The translations under genes and the position numbers were made by a program. Shown one piece after another: positions 45,801 through 61,100 of a DNA stretch of 64,000 nucleotides (the stretch's first letter is position 1; the number at the start of each line of letters is the position of its first letter). The notes beneath the pieces were generated by a model that was not told the DNA's origin, ran no database searches, and saw only the letters and a program-made list of their open reading frames with translations. Where the stretch lies: assembly GCA_963971575.1 (NCBI GenBank), contig OZ020611.1, positions 246,598,654 to 246,662,653 of the forward strand. Reading direction: 5' to 3'. The DNA comes from Liopterus haemorrhoidalis (Eukaryota > Arthropoda > Insecta > Coleoptera > Dytiscidae).

Positions 45801-48800
45801 TACTATTTTCCGATATAGTCAATTTTAGGTACTTTTTTTCCGATTTACTCAAAAACTGTTTGCCAAAATCCAAAATGAACCTTATTTTTGTGATCTACGG
45901 CCCAATGTGTATCAATTTTGAGAAAAATCCGAAATATTTTTTTTTGTAAAAATTCGAGATTTCTTATCGAAGGGGTCCCCCTTACGATTTTTCGATTTTT
46001 TGCCATTTTTAAGGGTTTTGTTTAATGATACATGCTTTTGTATAAGTTTGGTTATTAAGGCCCCAATTTCCTTCGACTAAAATGGACTTGAGGAACTCAA
46101 AAATTTAAACCAGAGGTCCCTATCTTTTACCGTTATTGAGATATAATTTTTTGAAAAATTAAATTCCATTACAAAAATTTCAAAATTTTTCAAAAATTTT
46201 TTTTGTTTAAAATATGTTTTAAAATGTGCCTTTACCATATATCGGACCTTATAACTTCAAAAATTCCAACCGCAGGTCCCTATCTCTTTTAGTTTTTGAG
46301 ATACATGTTCATATACTCTCTGTTAATTTTTTTGAAAAAAAAAAGTTTTCCTAATACAGTCCAAAATATGGCCGTTAGGTAATTTTGGGGTGAGGATTAA
46401 TAAAAAACTATTTAAAAAAATCAAGAGGCCTTAGTTTTTGAGTTATAGTCAATTTTAGGTACTATTTTCCGATATAGTCAATTTTAGGTACTTTTTTTCC
46501 GATTTACTCAAAAACAGTTGGCCAAAATCCAAAATAAACCTTATTTTTGTGATCTACGGCCCAATGTGTATCAATTTTGAGAAAAATCCGAAATATTTTT
46601 TTTTGTAAAAATTCGAGATTTCTTATCGAAGGGGTCCCCCTTACGATTTTTCGATTTTTTGCCATTTCTAAGGGTTTTGTTTAATGATACATGCTTTTGT
46701 ATAAGTTTGGTTATTAAGGCCCCAATTTCCTTCGACTAAAATGGACTTGAGGAACTCAAAAATTTAAACCAGAGGTCCCTATCTTTTACCGTTATTGAGA
46801 TATAATTTTTTGAAAAATTAAATTCCATTACAAAAATTTCAAAATTTTTCAAAAATTTATTTTGTTTAAAATATGTTTTAAAATGTGCCTTTACCATATA
46901 TCGGACCTTAAAACTTCAAAAATTCCAACCGCAGGTCCCTATCTCTTTTAGTTTTTGAGATACATGTTCATATACTCTCTGTTAGTTTTTTTGAAAAAAA
47001 AAAGTTTTCCTAATACAGTCCAAAATATGGCCGTTAGGTAATTTTGGGGTGAGGATTAATAAAAAAATATTTAAAAAAATCAAGAGGCCTTAGTTTTTGA
47101 GTTATAGTCAATTTAATGTACTATTTTCCGATATAGTCAATTTTAGGTACTTTTTTTCCGATTTACTCAAAAACAGTTGGCCAAAATCCAAAATGAACCT
47201 TATTTTTGTGATCTACGGCCCAATGTGTATCAATTTTGAGAAAAATCCGAAATATTTTTTTTTGTAAAAATTCGAGATTTCTTATCGAAGGGGTTCCCCT
47301 TACGATATTTCGATTTTTTGCCATTTTTAAGGGTTTTGTTTAATGATACATGCTTTTGTATAAGTTTGGTTATTAAGGCCCCAATTTCCTTCGACTTAAA
47401 TGGACTTGAGGAACTCAAAAATTTAAACCAGAGGTCCCTATCTTTTACCGTTATTGAGATATAATTTTTTGAAAAATTAAATTCCATTACAAAATTTCAA
47501 AAATTTTTCAAAAATTTTTTTTGTTTAAAATATGTTTTAAAATGTGCCCTTACCATATATCGGACCTTAAAACTTCAAAAATTCCAACCGCAGGTCCCTA
47601 TCTCTTTTAGTTTTTGAGATACATGTTCATATACTCTCTGTTAGTTTTTTTGAAAAAAAAAAGTTTTCCTAATACAGTCCAAAATATGGCCGTTAGGTAA
47701 TTTTGGGGTGAGGATTAATAAAAAAATATTTAAAAAAATCAAGAGGCCTTAGTTTTTGAGTTATAGTCAATTTTAGGTACTATTTTCCGATATAGTCAAT
47801 TTTAGGTACTTTTTTTCCGATTTACTCAAAAACTGTTTGCCAAAATCCTAAATGAACCTTATTTTTGTGATCTACGGCCCAATGTGTATCAATTTTGAGA
47901 AAAATCCGAAATATTTTTTTTTGTAAAAATTCGAGATTTCTTATCGAAGGGGTCCCCCTTACGATTTTTCGATTTTTTGCCATTTTTAAGAGTTTTGTTG
48001 AATGATACATGCTTTTGTATAAGTTTGGTTATTAAGGCCCCAATTTCCTTCGACTAAAATGGACTTGAGGAACTCAAAAATTTAAACCAGAGGTCCCTAT
48101 CTTTTACCGTTATTGAGATATAATTTTTTGAAAAATTAAATTCCATTACAAAAATTTCAAAAATTTTTCAAAAATTTTTTTTGTTTAGAATATGTTTTAA
48201 AATGTGCCCTTACCATATATCGGACCTTAAAACTTCAAAAATTCCAACCGCAGGTCCCTATCTCTTTTAGTTTTTGAGATACATGTTCATATACTCTCTG
48301 TTAGTTTTTTTGAAAAAAAAAAGTTTTCCTAATACAGTCCAAAATATGGCCGTTAGGTAATTTTGGGGTGAGGATTAATGAAAAAATATTTAAAAAAATC
48401 AAACGCCTTAGTTTTTGAGTTATAGTCAATTTTAGGTACTATTTTCCGATATAGTCAATTTTAGGTACTTTTTTTCCGATTTACTCAAAAACAGTTGGCC
48501 AAAATCCAAAATGAACCTTATTTTTGTGATCTACGGCCCAATGTGTATCAATTTTGAGAAAAATCCGAAATATTTTTTTTTGTCAAAATTCGAGATTTCT
48601 TATCGAAGGGGTCCCCCTTACGATTTTTCGATTTTTTGCCATTTTTAAGGGTTTTGTTTAATGATACATGCTTTTGTATAAGTTTGGTTATTAAGGCCCC
48701 AATTTCCTTCGACTAAAATGGACTTGAGGAACTCAAAAATTTAAACCAGAGGTCCCTATCTTTTACCGTTATTGAGATCTAATTTTTTGAAAAATTAAAT

Positions 48801-49100
48801 TCCATTACAAAAATTTCAAAATTTTTCAAAAATTTTTTTTGTTTAAAATATGTTTTAAAATGTGCCTTTACCATATATCGGACCTTAAAACTTCAAAAAT
48901 TCCAACCGCAGGTCCCTATCTCTTTTAGTTTTTGAGATACATGTTCATATACTCTCTGTTAGTTTTTTTGAAAAAAAAAAGTTTTCCTAATACAGTCCAA
49001 AATATGGCCGTTAGGTAATTTTGGGGTGAGGATTAATAAAAAAATATTTAAAAAAATCAAGAGGCCTTAGTTTTTGAGTTATAGTCAATTTAAGGTACTA
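39872..49100 (+). repeat. Array section 3: monomers 47-60
   Basis: Fourteen monomers. ACCTTATAAC is in 47, 52 and 56; AAAAACTATTT is in 47 and 56; AAAATAAACC is in 48, 54 and 57. An extra A in the TTTCAAAAATTTTTC region with GCCATTACC is in 48 and 54. CGACTTAAATGG is in 49 and 58, and GGGGTTCCCCTTACGATAT is in 54 and 58. The variant ACTGTTTGCC appears in 52, 56 and 59. The 47-48/56-57 and 49/58 matches share a lag of nine monomers. Confidence 0.85.
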
Positions 49101-52100
49101 TTTTCCGATATAGTCAATTTTAGGTACTTTTTTTCCGATTTACTCAAAAACTGTTTGCCAAAATCCAAAATGAACCTTATTTTTGTGATCTACGGCCCAA
49201 TGTGTATCAATTTTGAGAAAAATCCGAAATATTTTTTTTTGTAAAAATTCGAGATTTCTTATCGAAGGGGTCCCCCTTACGATTTTTCGATTTTTTGCCA
49301 TTTTTAAGGGTTTTGTTTAATGATACATGCTTTTGTATAAGTTTGGTTATTAAGGCCCCAATTTCCTTCGACTAAAATGAACTTGAGGAACTCAAAAATT
49401 TAAACCAGAGGTCCCTATCTTTTACCGTTATTGAGATATCATTTTTTGAAAAATTAAATTCCATTACAAAAATTTCAAAATTTTTCAAAAATTTTTTTTG
49501 TTTAAAATATGTTTTAAAATGTGCCTTTACCATATATCGGACCTTAAAACTTCAAAAATTCCAACCGCAGGTCCCTATCTCTTTTAGTTTTTGAGATACA
49601 TGTTCATATACTCTCTGTTGGTTTTTTTGAAAAAAAAAAGTTTTCCTAATACAGTCCAAAATATGGCCGTTAGGTAATTTTGGGGTGAGGATTAATAAAA
49701 AAATATTTAAAAAAATCAAGAGGCCTTAGTTTTTGAGTTATAGTCAATTTTAGGTACTATTTTCCGATATAGTCAATTTTAGGTACTTTTTTTCCGATTT
49801 ACTCAAAAACTGTTTGCCAAAATCCAAAATGAACCTTATTTTTGTGATCTACGGCCCAATGTGTATCAATTTTGAGAAAAATCCGAAATATTTTTTTTTG
49901 TAAAAATTCGAGATTTCTTATCGAAGGGGTCCCCCTTACGATTTTTCGATTTTTTGCCATTTTTAAGGGTTTTGTTTAATGATACATGCTTTTGTATAAG
50001 TTTGGTTATTAAGGCCCCAATTTCCTTCGACTAAAATGGACTTGAGGAACTCAAAAATTTAAACCAGAGGTCCCTATCTTTTACCGTTATTGAGATATAA
50101 TTTTTTGAAAAATTAAATTCCATTACAAAAATTTCAAAATTTTTCAAAATTTTTTTTTGTTTAAAATATGTTTTAAAATGTGCCTTTACCATATATCGGA
50201 CCTTAAAACTTCAAAAATTCCAACCGCAGGTCCCTATCTCTTTTAGTTTTTGAGATACATGTTCATATACTCTCTGTTAATTTTTTTGAAAAAAAAAAGT
50301 TTTCCTAATACAGTCCAAAATATGGCCGTTAGGTAATTTTGGGGTGAGGATTAATAAAAAAATATTTAAAAAAATCAAGAGGCCTTAGTTTTTGAGTTAT
50401 AGTCAATTTTAGGTACTATTTTCCGATATAGTCAATTTTAGGTACTTTTTTTCCGATTTACTCAAAAACAGTTGGCCAAAATCCAAAATGAACCTTATTT
50501 TTGTGATCTACGGCCCAATGTGTATCAATTTTGAGAAAAATCCGAAATATTTTTTTTTGTAAAAATTCGAGATTTCTTATCGAAGGGGTCTCCCTTACGA
50601 TTTTTCGATTTTTTGCCATTTCTAAGGGTTTTGTTTAATGATAAATGCTTTTGTATAAGTTTTGTTATTAAGGCCCCAATTTCCTTCGACTAAAATGGAC
50701 TTGAGGAACTCAAAAATTTAAACCAGAGGTCCCTATCTTTTACCGTTATTGAGATATAATTTTTTGAAAAATTAAATTCCATTACAAAAATTTCAAAATT
50801 TTTCAAAAATTTTTTTTGTTTAAAATATGTTTTAAAATGTGCCTTTACCATATATCGGACCTTAAAACTTCAAAAATTCCAACCGCAGGTCCCTATCTCT
50901 TTTAGTTTTTGAGATACATGTTCATATACTCTCTGTTAGTTTTTTTGAAAAAAAAAAGTTTTCCTAATACAGTCCAAAATATGGCCGTTAGGTAATTTTG
51001 GGGTGAGGATTAATAAAAAAATATTTAAAAAAATCAAGAGGCCTTAGTTTTTGAGTTATAGTCAATTTTAGGTACTATTTTCCGATATAGTCAATTTTAG
51101 GTACTTTTTTTCCGATTTACTCAAAAACAGTTGGCCAAAATCCAAAATGAACCTTATTTTTGTGATCTACGGCCCAATGTGTATCAATTTTGAGAAAAAT
51201 CCGAAATATTTTTTTTTGTAAAAATTCGAGATTTCTTATCGAAGGGGTCCCTTTTACGATTTTTCGATTTTTTGCCATTTCTAAGGGTTTTGTTTAATGA
51301 TACATGCTTTTGTATAAGTTTGGTTATTAAGGCCCCAATTTCCTTCGACTAAAATGGACTTGAGGAACTCAAAAATTTAAACCAGAGGTCCCTATCTTTT
51401 ACCGTTATTGAGATATAATTTTTTGAAAAATTAAATTCCATTACAAAAATTTCAAAATTTTTCAAAAATTTTTTTTGTTTAAAATATGTTTTAAAATGTG
51501 CCTTTACCATATATCGGACCTTAAAACTTCAAAAATTCCAACCGCAGGTCCCTATCTCTTTTAGTTTTTGAGATACATGTTCATATACTCTCTGTTAGTT
51601 TTTTTGAAAAAAAAAAGTTTTCCTAATACAGTCCAAAATATGGCCGTTAGGTAATTTTGGGGTGAGGATTAATAAAAAAATATTTAAAAAAATCAAGAGG
51701 CCTTAGTTTTTGAGTTATAGTCAATTTTAGGTACTATTTTCCGATATAGTCAATTTTAGGTACTTTTTTTCCGATTTACTCAAAAACAGTTGGCCAAAAT
51801 CCAAAATGAACCTTATTTTTGTGATCTACGGCCCAATGTGTATCAATTTTGAGAAAAATCCGAAATATTTTTTTTTGTAAAAATTCGAGATTTCTTATCG
51901 AAGGGGTCCCCCTTACGATTTTTCGATTTTTTGCCATTTCTAAGGGTTTTGTTTAATGATACATGCTTTTGTATAAGTTTGGTTATTAAGGCCCCAATTT
52001 CCTTCGACTAAAATGGACTTGAGGAACTCAAAAATTTAAACCAGAGGTCCCTATCTTTTACCGTTATTGAGATATAATTTTTTGAAAAATTAAATTCCAT

Positions 52101-55100
52101 TACAAAAATTTCAAAATTTTTCAAAAATTTTTTTTGTTTAAAATATGTTTTAAAATGTGCCTTTACCATATATCGGACCTTAAAACTTCAAAAATTCCAA
52201 CCGCAGGTCCCTATCTCTTTTAGTTTTTGAGATACATGTTCATATACTCTCTGTTAGTTTTTTTGAAAAAAAAAAGTTTTCCTAATACAGTCCAAAATAT
52301 GGCCGTTAGGTAATTTTGGGGTGAGGATTAATAAAAAAATATTTAAAAAAATCAAGAGGCCTTAGTTTTTGAGTTATAGTCAATTTTAGGTACTATTTTC
52401 CGATATAGTCAATTTTAGGTACTTTTTTTCCGATTTACTCAAAAACTGTTTGCCAAAATCCAAAATGAACCTTATTTTTGTGATCTACGGCCCAATGTGT
52501 ATCAATTTTGAGAAAAATCCGAAATATTTTTTTTTGTAAAAATTCGAGATTTCTTATCGAAGGGGTCCCCCTTACGATTTTTCGATTTTTTGCCATTTTT
52601 AAGGGTTTTGTTTAATGATACATGCTTTTGTATAAGTTTGGTTATTAAGGCCCCAATTTCCTTCGACTAAAATGGACTTGAGGAACTCAAAAATTTAAAC
52701 CAGAGGTCCCTATCTTTTACCGTTATTGAGATATAATTTTTTGAAAAATTAAATTCCATTACAAAAATTTCAAAATTTTTCAAAAATTTTTTTTTGTTTA
52801 AAATATGTTTTAAAATGTGCCTTTACCATATATCGGACCTTAAAACTTCAAAAATTCCAACCGCAGGTCCCTATCTCTTTTAGTTTTTGAGATACATGTT
52901 CATATACTCTCTGTTAGTTTTTTTGAAAAAAAAAAGTTTTCCTAATACAGTCCAAAATATGGCCGTTAGGTAATTTTGGGGTGAGGATTAATAAAAAAAT
53001 ATTTAAAAAAATCAAGAGGCCTTAGTTTTTGAGTTATAGTCAATTTTAGGTACTATTTTCCGATATAGTCAATTTTAGGTACTTTTTTTCCGATTTACTC
53101 AAAAACAGTTGGCCAAAATCCAAAATGAACCTTATTTTTGTGATCTACGGCCCAATGTGTATCAATTTTGAGAAAAATCCGAAATATTTTTTTTTGTAAA
53201 AATTCGAGATTTCTTATCGAAGGGGTCCCCCTTACGATTTTTCGATTTTTTGCCATTTCTAAGGGTTTTGTTTAATGATACATGCTTTTGTATAAGTTTG
53301 GTTATTAAGGCCCCAATTTCCTTCGACTAAAATGGACTTGAGGAACTCAAAAATTTAAACCAGAGGTCCCTATCTTTTACCGTTATTGAGATATAATTTT
53401 TTGAAAAATTAAATTCCATTACAAAAATTTCAAAATTTTTCAAAATTTTTTTTTGTTTAAAATATGTTTTAAAATGTGCCTTTACCATATATCGGACCTT
53501 AAAACTTCAAAAATTCCAACCGCAGGTCCCTATCTCTTTTAGTTTTTGAGATACATGTTCATATACTCTCTGTTAGTTTTTTTGAAAAAAAAAAGTTTTC
53601 CTAATACAGTCCAAAATATGGCCGTTAGGTAATTTTGGGGTGAGGATTAATAAAAAAATATTTAAAAAAATCAAGAGGCCTTAGTTTTTGAGTTATAGTC
53701 AATTTTAGGTACTATTTTCCGATATAGTCAATTTTAGGTACTTTTTTTCCGATTTACTCAAAAACAGTTGGCCAAAATCCAAAATGAACCTTATTTTTGT
53801 GATCTACGGCCCAATGTGTATCAATTTTGAGAAAAATCCGAAATATTTTTTTTTGTAAAAATTCGAGATTTCTTATCGAAGGGGTCCCCCTTACGATTTT
53901 TCGATTTTTTGCCATTTCTAAGGGTTTTGTTTAATGATACATGCTTTTGTATAAGTTTGGTTATTAAGGCCCCAATTTCCTTCGACTAAAATGGACTTGA
54001 GGAACTCAAAAATTTAAACCAGAGGTCCCTATCTTTTACCGTTATTGAGATATAATTTTTTGAAAAATTAAATTCCATTACAAAAATTTCAAAATTTTTC
54101 AAAAATTTTTTTTGTTTAAAATATGTTTTAAAATGTGCCTTTACCATATATCGGACCTTAAAACTTCAAAAATTCCAACCGCAGGTCCCTATCTCTTTTA
54201 GTTTTTGAGATACATGTTCATATACTCTCTGTTAGTTTTTTTGAAAAAAAAAAGTTTTCCTAATACAGTCCAAAATATGGCCGTTAGGTAATTTTGGGGT
54301 GAGGATTAATAAAAAAATATTTAAAAAAATCAAGAGGCCTTAGTTTTTGAGTTATAGTCAATTTTAGGTACTATTTTCCGATATAGTCAATTTTAGGTAC
54401 TTTTTTTCCGATTTACTCAAAAACAGTTGGCCAAAATCCAAAATGAACCTTATTTTTGTGATCTACGGCCCAATGTGTATCAATTTTGAGAAAAATCCGA
54501 AATATTTTTTTTTGTAAAAATTCGAGATTTCTTATCGAAGGGGTCCCCCTTACGATTTTTCGATTTTTTGCCATTTCTAAGGGTTTTGTTTAATGATACA
54601 TGCTTTTGTATAAGTTTGGTTATTAAGGCCCCAATTTCCTTCGACTAAAATGGACTTGAGGAACTCAAAAATTTAAACCAGAGGTCCCTATCTTTTACCG
54701 TTATTGAGATATAATTTTTTGAAAAATTAAATTCCATTACAAAAATTTCAAAATTTTTCAAAAATTTTTTTTGTTTAAAATATGTTTTAAAATGTGCCTT
54801 TACCATATATCGGACCTTAAAACTTCAAAAATTCCAACCGCAGGTCCCTATCTCTTTTAGTTTTTGAGATACATGTTCATATACTCTCTGTTAGTTTTTT
54901 TGAAAAAAAAAAGTTTTCCTAATACAGTCCAAAATATGGCCGTTAGGTAATTTTGGGGTGAGGATTAATAAAAAAATATTTAAAAAAATCAAGAGGCCTT
55001 AGTTTTTGAGTTATAGTCAATTTTAGGTACTATTTTCCGATATAGTCAATTTTAGGTACTTTTTTTCCGATTTACTCAAAAACTGTTTGCCAAAATCCAA

Positions 55101-58100
55101 AATGAACCTTATTTTTGTGATCTACGGCCCAATGTGTATCAATTTTGAGAAAAATCCGAAATATTTTTTTTTGTAAAAATTCGAGATTTCTTATCGAAGG
55201 GGTCCCCCTTACGATTTTTCGATTTTTTGCCATTTTTAAGGGTTTTGTTTAATGATACATGCTTTTGTATAAGTTTGGTTATTAAGGCCCCAATTTCCTT
55301 CGACTAAAATGGACTTGAGGAACTCAAAAATTTAAACCAGAGGTCCCTATCTTTTACCGTTATTGAGATATAATTTTTTGAAAAATTAAATTCCATTACA
55401 AAAATTTCAAAATTTTTCAAAAATTTTTTTTGTTTAAAATATGTTTTAAAATGTGCCTTTACCATATATCGGACCTTAAAACTTCAAAAATTCCAACCGC
55501 AGGTCCCTATCTCTTTTAGTTTTTGAGATACATGTTCATATACTCTCTGTTAGTTTTTTTGAAAAAAAAAAGTTTTCCTAATACAGTCCAAAATATGGCC
55601 GTTCGGTAATTTTGGGGTGAGGATTAATAAAAAAATGATTAAAAAAATCAAGAGGCCTTAGTTTTTGAGTTATAGTCAATTTTAGGTACTATTTTCCGAT
55701 ATAGTCAATTTTAGGTACTTTTTTTCCGATTTACTCAAAAACAGTTGGCCAAAATCCAAAATGAACCTTATTTTTGTGATCTACGGCCCAATGTGTATCA
55801 ATTTTGAGAAAAATCCGAAATATTTTTTTTTGTAAAAATTCGAGATTTCTTATCGAAGGGGTCCCCCTTACGATTTTTCGATTTTTTGCCATTTCTAAGG
55901 GTTTTGTTTAATGATACATGCTTTTGTATAAGTTTGGTTATTAAGGCCCCAATTTCCTTCGACTAAAATGGACTTGAGGAACTCAAAAATTTAAACCAGA
56001 GGTCCCTATCTTTTACCGTTATTGAGATATAATTTTTTGAAAAATTAAATTCCATTACAAAAATTTCAAAATTTTTCAAAAATTTTTTTTGTTTAAAATA
56101 TGTTTTAAAATGTGCCTTTACCATATATCGGACCTTAAAACTTCAAAAATTCCAACCGCAGGTCCCTATCTCTTTTAGTTTTTGAGATACATGTTCATAT
56201 ACTCTCTGTTAGTTTTTTTGAAAAAAAAAAGTTTTCCTAATACAGTCCAAAATATGGCCGTTAGGTAATTTTGGGGTGAGGATTAATAAAAAAATATTTA
56301 AAAAAATCAAGAGGCCTTAGTTTTTGCGTAATAGTCAATTTTAGGTACTATTTTCCGATATAGTCAATTTTAGGTACTTTTTTTCCGATTTACTCAAAAA
56401 CTGTTTGCCAAAATCCAAAATGAACCTTATTTTTGTGATCTACGGCCCAATGTGTATCAATTTTGAGAAAAATCCGAAATATTTTTTTTTGTAAAAATTC
56501 GAGATTTCTTATCGAAGGGGTCCCCCTTACGATTTTTCGATTTTTTGCCATTTCTAAGGGTTTTGTTTAATGATACATGCTTTTGTATAAGTTTGGTTAT
56601 TAAGGCCCCAATTTCCTTCGACTAAAATGGACTTGAGGAACTCAAAAATTTAAACCAGAGGTCCCTATCTTTTACCGTTATTGAGATATAATTTTTTGAA
56701 AAATTAAATTCCATTACAAAAATTTCAAAATTTTTCAAAAATTTTTTTTGTTTAAAATATGTTTTAAAATGTGCCTTTACCATATATCGGACCTTAAAAC
56801 TTCAAAAATTCCAACCGCAGGTCCCTATCTCTTTTAGTTTTTGAGATACATGTTCATATACTCTCTGTTAGTTTTTTTGAAAAAAAAAAGTTTTCCTAAT
56901 ACAGTCCAAAATATGGCCGTTAGGTAATTTTGGGGTGAGGATTAATAAAAAAATATTTAAAAAAATCAAGAGGCCTTCGTTTTTGAGTTATAGTCAATTT
57001 TAGGTACTATTTTCCGATATAGTCAATTTTAGGTACTTTTTTTCCGATTTACTCAAAAACAGTTTGCCAAAATCCAAAATGAACCTTATTTTTGTGATCT
57101 ACGGCCCAATGTGTATCAATTTTGAGAAAAATCCGAAATATTTTTTTTTGTAAAAATTCGAGATTTCTTATCGAAGGGGTCCCCCTTACGATTTTTCGAT
57201 TTTTTGCCATTTTTAAGGGTTTTGTTTAATGATACATGCTTTTGTATAAGTTTGGTTATTAAGGCCCCAATTTCCTTCGACTAAAATGGACTTGAGGAAC
57301 TCAAAAATTTAAACCAGAGGTCCCTATCTTTTACCGTTATTGAGATATAATTTTTTGAAAAATTAAATTCCATTACAAAAATTTCAAAATTTTTCAAAAA
57401 TTTTTTTTGTTTAAAATATGTTTTAAAATGTGCCTTTACCATATATCGGACCTTAAAACTTCAAAAATTCCAACCGCAGGTCCCTATCTCTTTTAGTTTT
57501 TGAGATACATGTTCATATACTCTCTGTTAATTTTTTTGAAAAAAAAAAGTTTTCCTAATACAGTCCAAAATATGGCCGTTAGGTAATTTTGGGGTGAGGA
57601 TTAATAAAAAAATATTTAAAAAAATCAAGAGGCCTTAGTTTTTGAGTTATAGTCAATTTTAGGTACTATTTTCCGATATAGTCAATTTTAGGTACTTTTT
57701 TTCCGATTTACTCAAAAACAGTAGGCCAAAATCCAAAATGAACCTTATTTTTGTGATCTACGGCCCAATGTGTATCAATTTTGAGAAAAATCCGAAATAT
57801 TTTTTTTTGTAAAAATTCGAGATTTCTTATCGAAGGGGTCCCCCTTACGATTTTTCGATTTTTTGCCATTTCTAAGGGTTTTGTTTAATGATACATGCTT
57901 TTGTATAAGTTTGGTTATTAAGGCCCCAATTTCCTTCGACTAAAATGGACTTGAGGAACTCAAAAATTTAAACCAGAGGTCCCTATCTTTTACCGTTATT
58001 GAGATATAATTTTTTGAAAAATTAAATTCCATTACAAAAATTTCAAAATTTTTCAAAAATTTTTTTTGTTTAAAATATGTTTTAAAATGTGCCTTTACCA

Positions 58101-61100
58101 TATATCGGACCTTAAAACTTCAAAAATTCCAACCGCAGGTCCCTATCTCTTTTAGTTTTTGAGATACATGTTCATATACTCTCTGTTAGTTTTTTTGAAA
58201 AAAAAAAGTTTTCCTAATACAGTCCAAAATATGGCCGTTAGGTAATTTTGGGGTGAGGATTAATAAAAAAATATTTAAAAAAATCAAGAGGCCTTAGTTT
58301 TTGAGTTATAGTCAATTTTAGGTACTATTTTCCGATATAGTCAATTTTAGGTACTTTTTTTCCGATTTACTCAAAAACAGTTGGCCAAAATCCAAAATGA
58401 ACCTTATTTTTGTGATCTACGGCCCAATGTGTATCAATTTTGAGAAAAATCCGAAATATTTTTTTTTGTAAAAATTCGAGATTTCTTATCGAAGGGGTCC
58501 CCCTTACGATTTTTCGATTTTTTGCCATTTCTAAGGGTTTTGTTTAATGATACATGCTTTTGTATAAGTTTGGTTATTAAGGCCCCAATTTCCTTCGACT
58601 AAAATGGACTTGAGGAACTCAAAAATTTAAACCAGAGGTCCCTATCTTTTACCGTTATTGAGATATAATTTTTTGAAAAATTAAATTCCATTACAAAAAT
58701 TTCAAAATTTTTCAAAAATTTTTTTTGTTTAAAATATGTTTTAAAATGTGCCTTTACCATATATCGGACCTTAAAACTTCAAAAATTCCAACCGCAGGTC
58801 CCTATCTCTTTTAGTTTTTGAGATACATGTTCATATACTCTCTGTTAGTTTTTTTGAAAAAAAAAAGTTTTCCTAATACATTCCAAAATATGGCCGTTAG
58901 GTAATTTTGGGGTGAGGATTAATAAAAAAATATTTAAAAAAATCAAGAGGCCTTAGTTTTTGAGTTATAGTCAATTTTAGGTACTATTTTCCGATATAGT
59001 CAATTTTAGGTACTTTTTTTCCGATTTACTCAAAAACTGTTTGCCAAAATCCAAAATGAACCTTATTTTTGTGATCTACGGCCCAATGTGTATCAATTTT
59101 GAGAAAAATCCGAAATATTTTTTTTTGTAAAAAATCGAGATTTCTTATCGAAGGGGTCCCCCTTACGATTTTTCGATTTTTTGCCATTTCTAAGAATTTT
59201 GTTTAATGATACATGCTTTTGTATAAGTTTGGTTATTAAGGCCCCAATTTCCTTCGACTAAAATGGACTTGAGGAACTCAAAAATTTAAACCAGAGGTCC
59301 CTATCTTTTACCGTTATTGAGATATAATTTTTTGAAAAATTAAATTCCATTACAAAAATTTCAAAATTTTTCAAAATTTTTTTTTGTTTAAAATATGTTT
59401 TAAAATGTGCCTTTACCATATATCGGACCTTAAAACTTCAAAAATTCCAACCGCAGGTCCCTATCTCTTTTAGTTTTTGAGATACATGTTCATATACTCT
59501 CTGTTAGTTTTTTTGAAAAAAAAAAGTTTTCCTAATACAGTCCAAAATATGGCCGTTAGGTAATTTTGGGGTGAGGATTAATAGAAAAATATTTAAAAAA
59601 ATCCAGAGGCCTTAGTTTTTGAGTTATAGTCAATTTTAGGTACTATTTTCCGATATAGTCAATTTTAGGTACTTTTTTTCCGATTTACTCAAAAACTGTT
59701 TGCCAAAATCCAAAATGAACCTTATTTTTGTGATCTACGGCCCAATGTGTATCAATTTTGAGAAAAATCCGAAATATTTTTTTTTGTAAAAATTCGAGAT
59801 TTCTTATCGAAGGGGTCCCCCTTACGATTTTTCGATTTTTTGCCATTTCTAAGGGTTTTGTTTAATGATACATGCTTTTGTATAAGTTTGGTTATTAAGG
59901 CCCCAATTTCCTTCGACTAAAATGGACTTGAGGAACTCAAAAATTTAAACCAGAGGTCCCTATCTTTTACCGTTATTGAGATATAATTTTTTGAAAAATT
60001 AAATTCCATTACAAAAATTTCAAAATTTTTCAAAAATTTTTTTTGTTTAAAATATGTTTTAAAATGTGCCTTTACCATATATCGGACCTTAAAACTTCAA
60101 AAATTCCAACCGCAGGTCCCTATCTCTTTTAGTTTTTGAGATACATGTTCATATACTCTGTTAGTTTTTTTGAAAAAAAAAAGTTTTCCTAATACAGTCC
60201 AAAATATGGCCGTTAGGTAATTTTGGGGTGAGGATTAATAAAAAAAATATTTAAAAAAATCAAGAGGCTTTCGTTTTTGAGTTATAGTCAATTTTAGGTA
60301 CTATTTTCCGATATAGTCAATTTTAGGTACTTTTTTTCCGATTTACTCAAAAACAGTTTGCCAAAATCCAAAATGAACCTTATTTTTGTGATCTACGGCC
60401 CAATGTGTATCAATTTTGAGAAAAATCCGAAATATTTTTTTTTGTAAAAATTCGAGATTTCTTATCGAAGGGGTCCCCCTTACGATTTTTCGATTTTTTG
60501 CCATTTTTAAGGGTTTTGTTTAATGATACATGCTTTTGTATAAGTTTGGTTATTAAGGCCCCAATTTCCTTCGACTAAAATGGACTTGAGGAACTCAAAA
60601 ATTTAAACCAGAGGTCCCTATCTTTTACCGTTATTGAGATATAATTTTTTGAAAAATTAAATTCCATTACAAAAATTTCAAAAATTTTTCAAAAATTTTT
60701 TTTGTTTAAAATATGTTTTAAAATGTGCCCTTACCATATATCGGACCTTAAAACTTCAAAAATTCCAACCGCAGGTCCCTATCTCTTTTAGTTTTTGAGA
60801 TACATGTTCATATACTCTCTGTTAATTTTTTTGAAAAAAAAAAGTTTTCCTAATACAGTCCAAAATATGGCCGTTAGGTAATTTTGGGGTGAGGATTAAT
60901 AAAAAAATATTTAAAAAAATCAAGAGGCCTTAGTTTTTGAGTTATAGTCAATTTTAGGTACTATTTTCCGATATAGTCAATTTTAGGTACTTTTTTTCCG
61001 ATTTACTCAAAAACAGTTGGCCAAAATCCAAAATGAACCTTATTTTTGTGATCTACGGCCCAATGTGTATCAATTTTGAGAAAAATCCGAAATATTTTTT

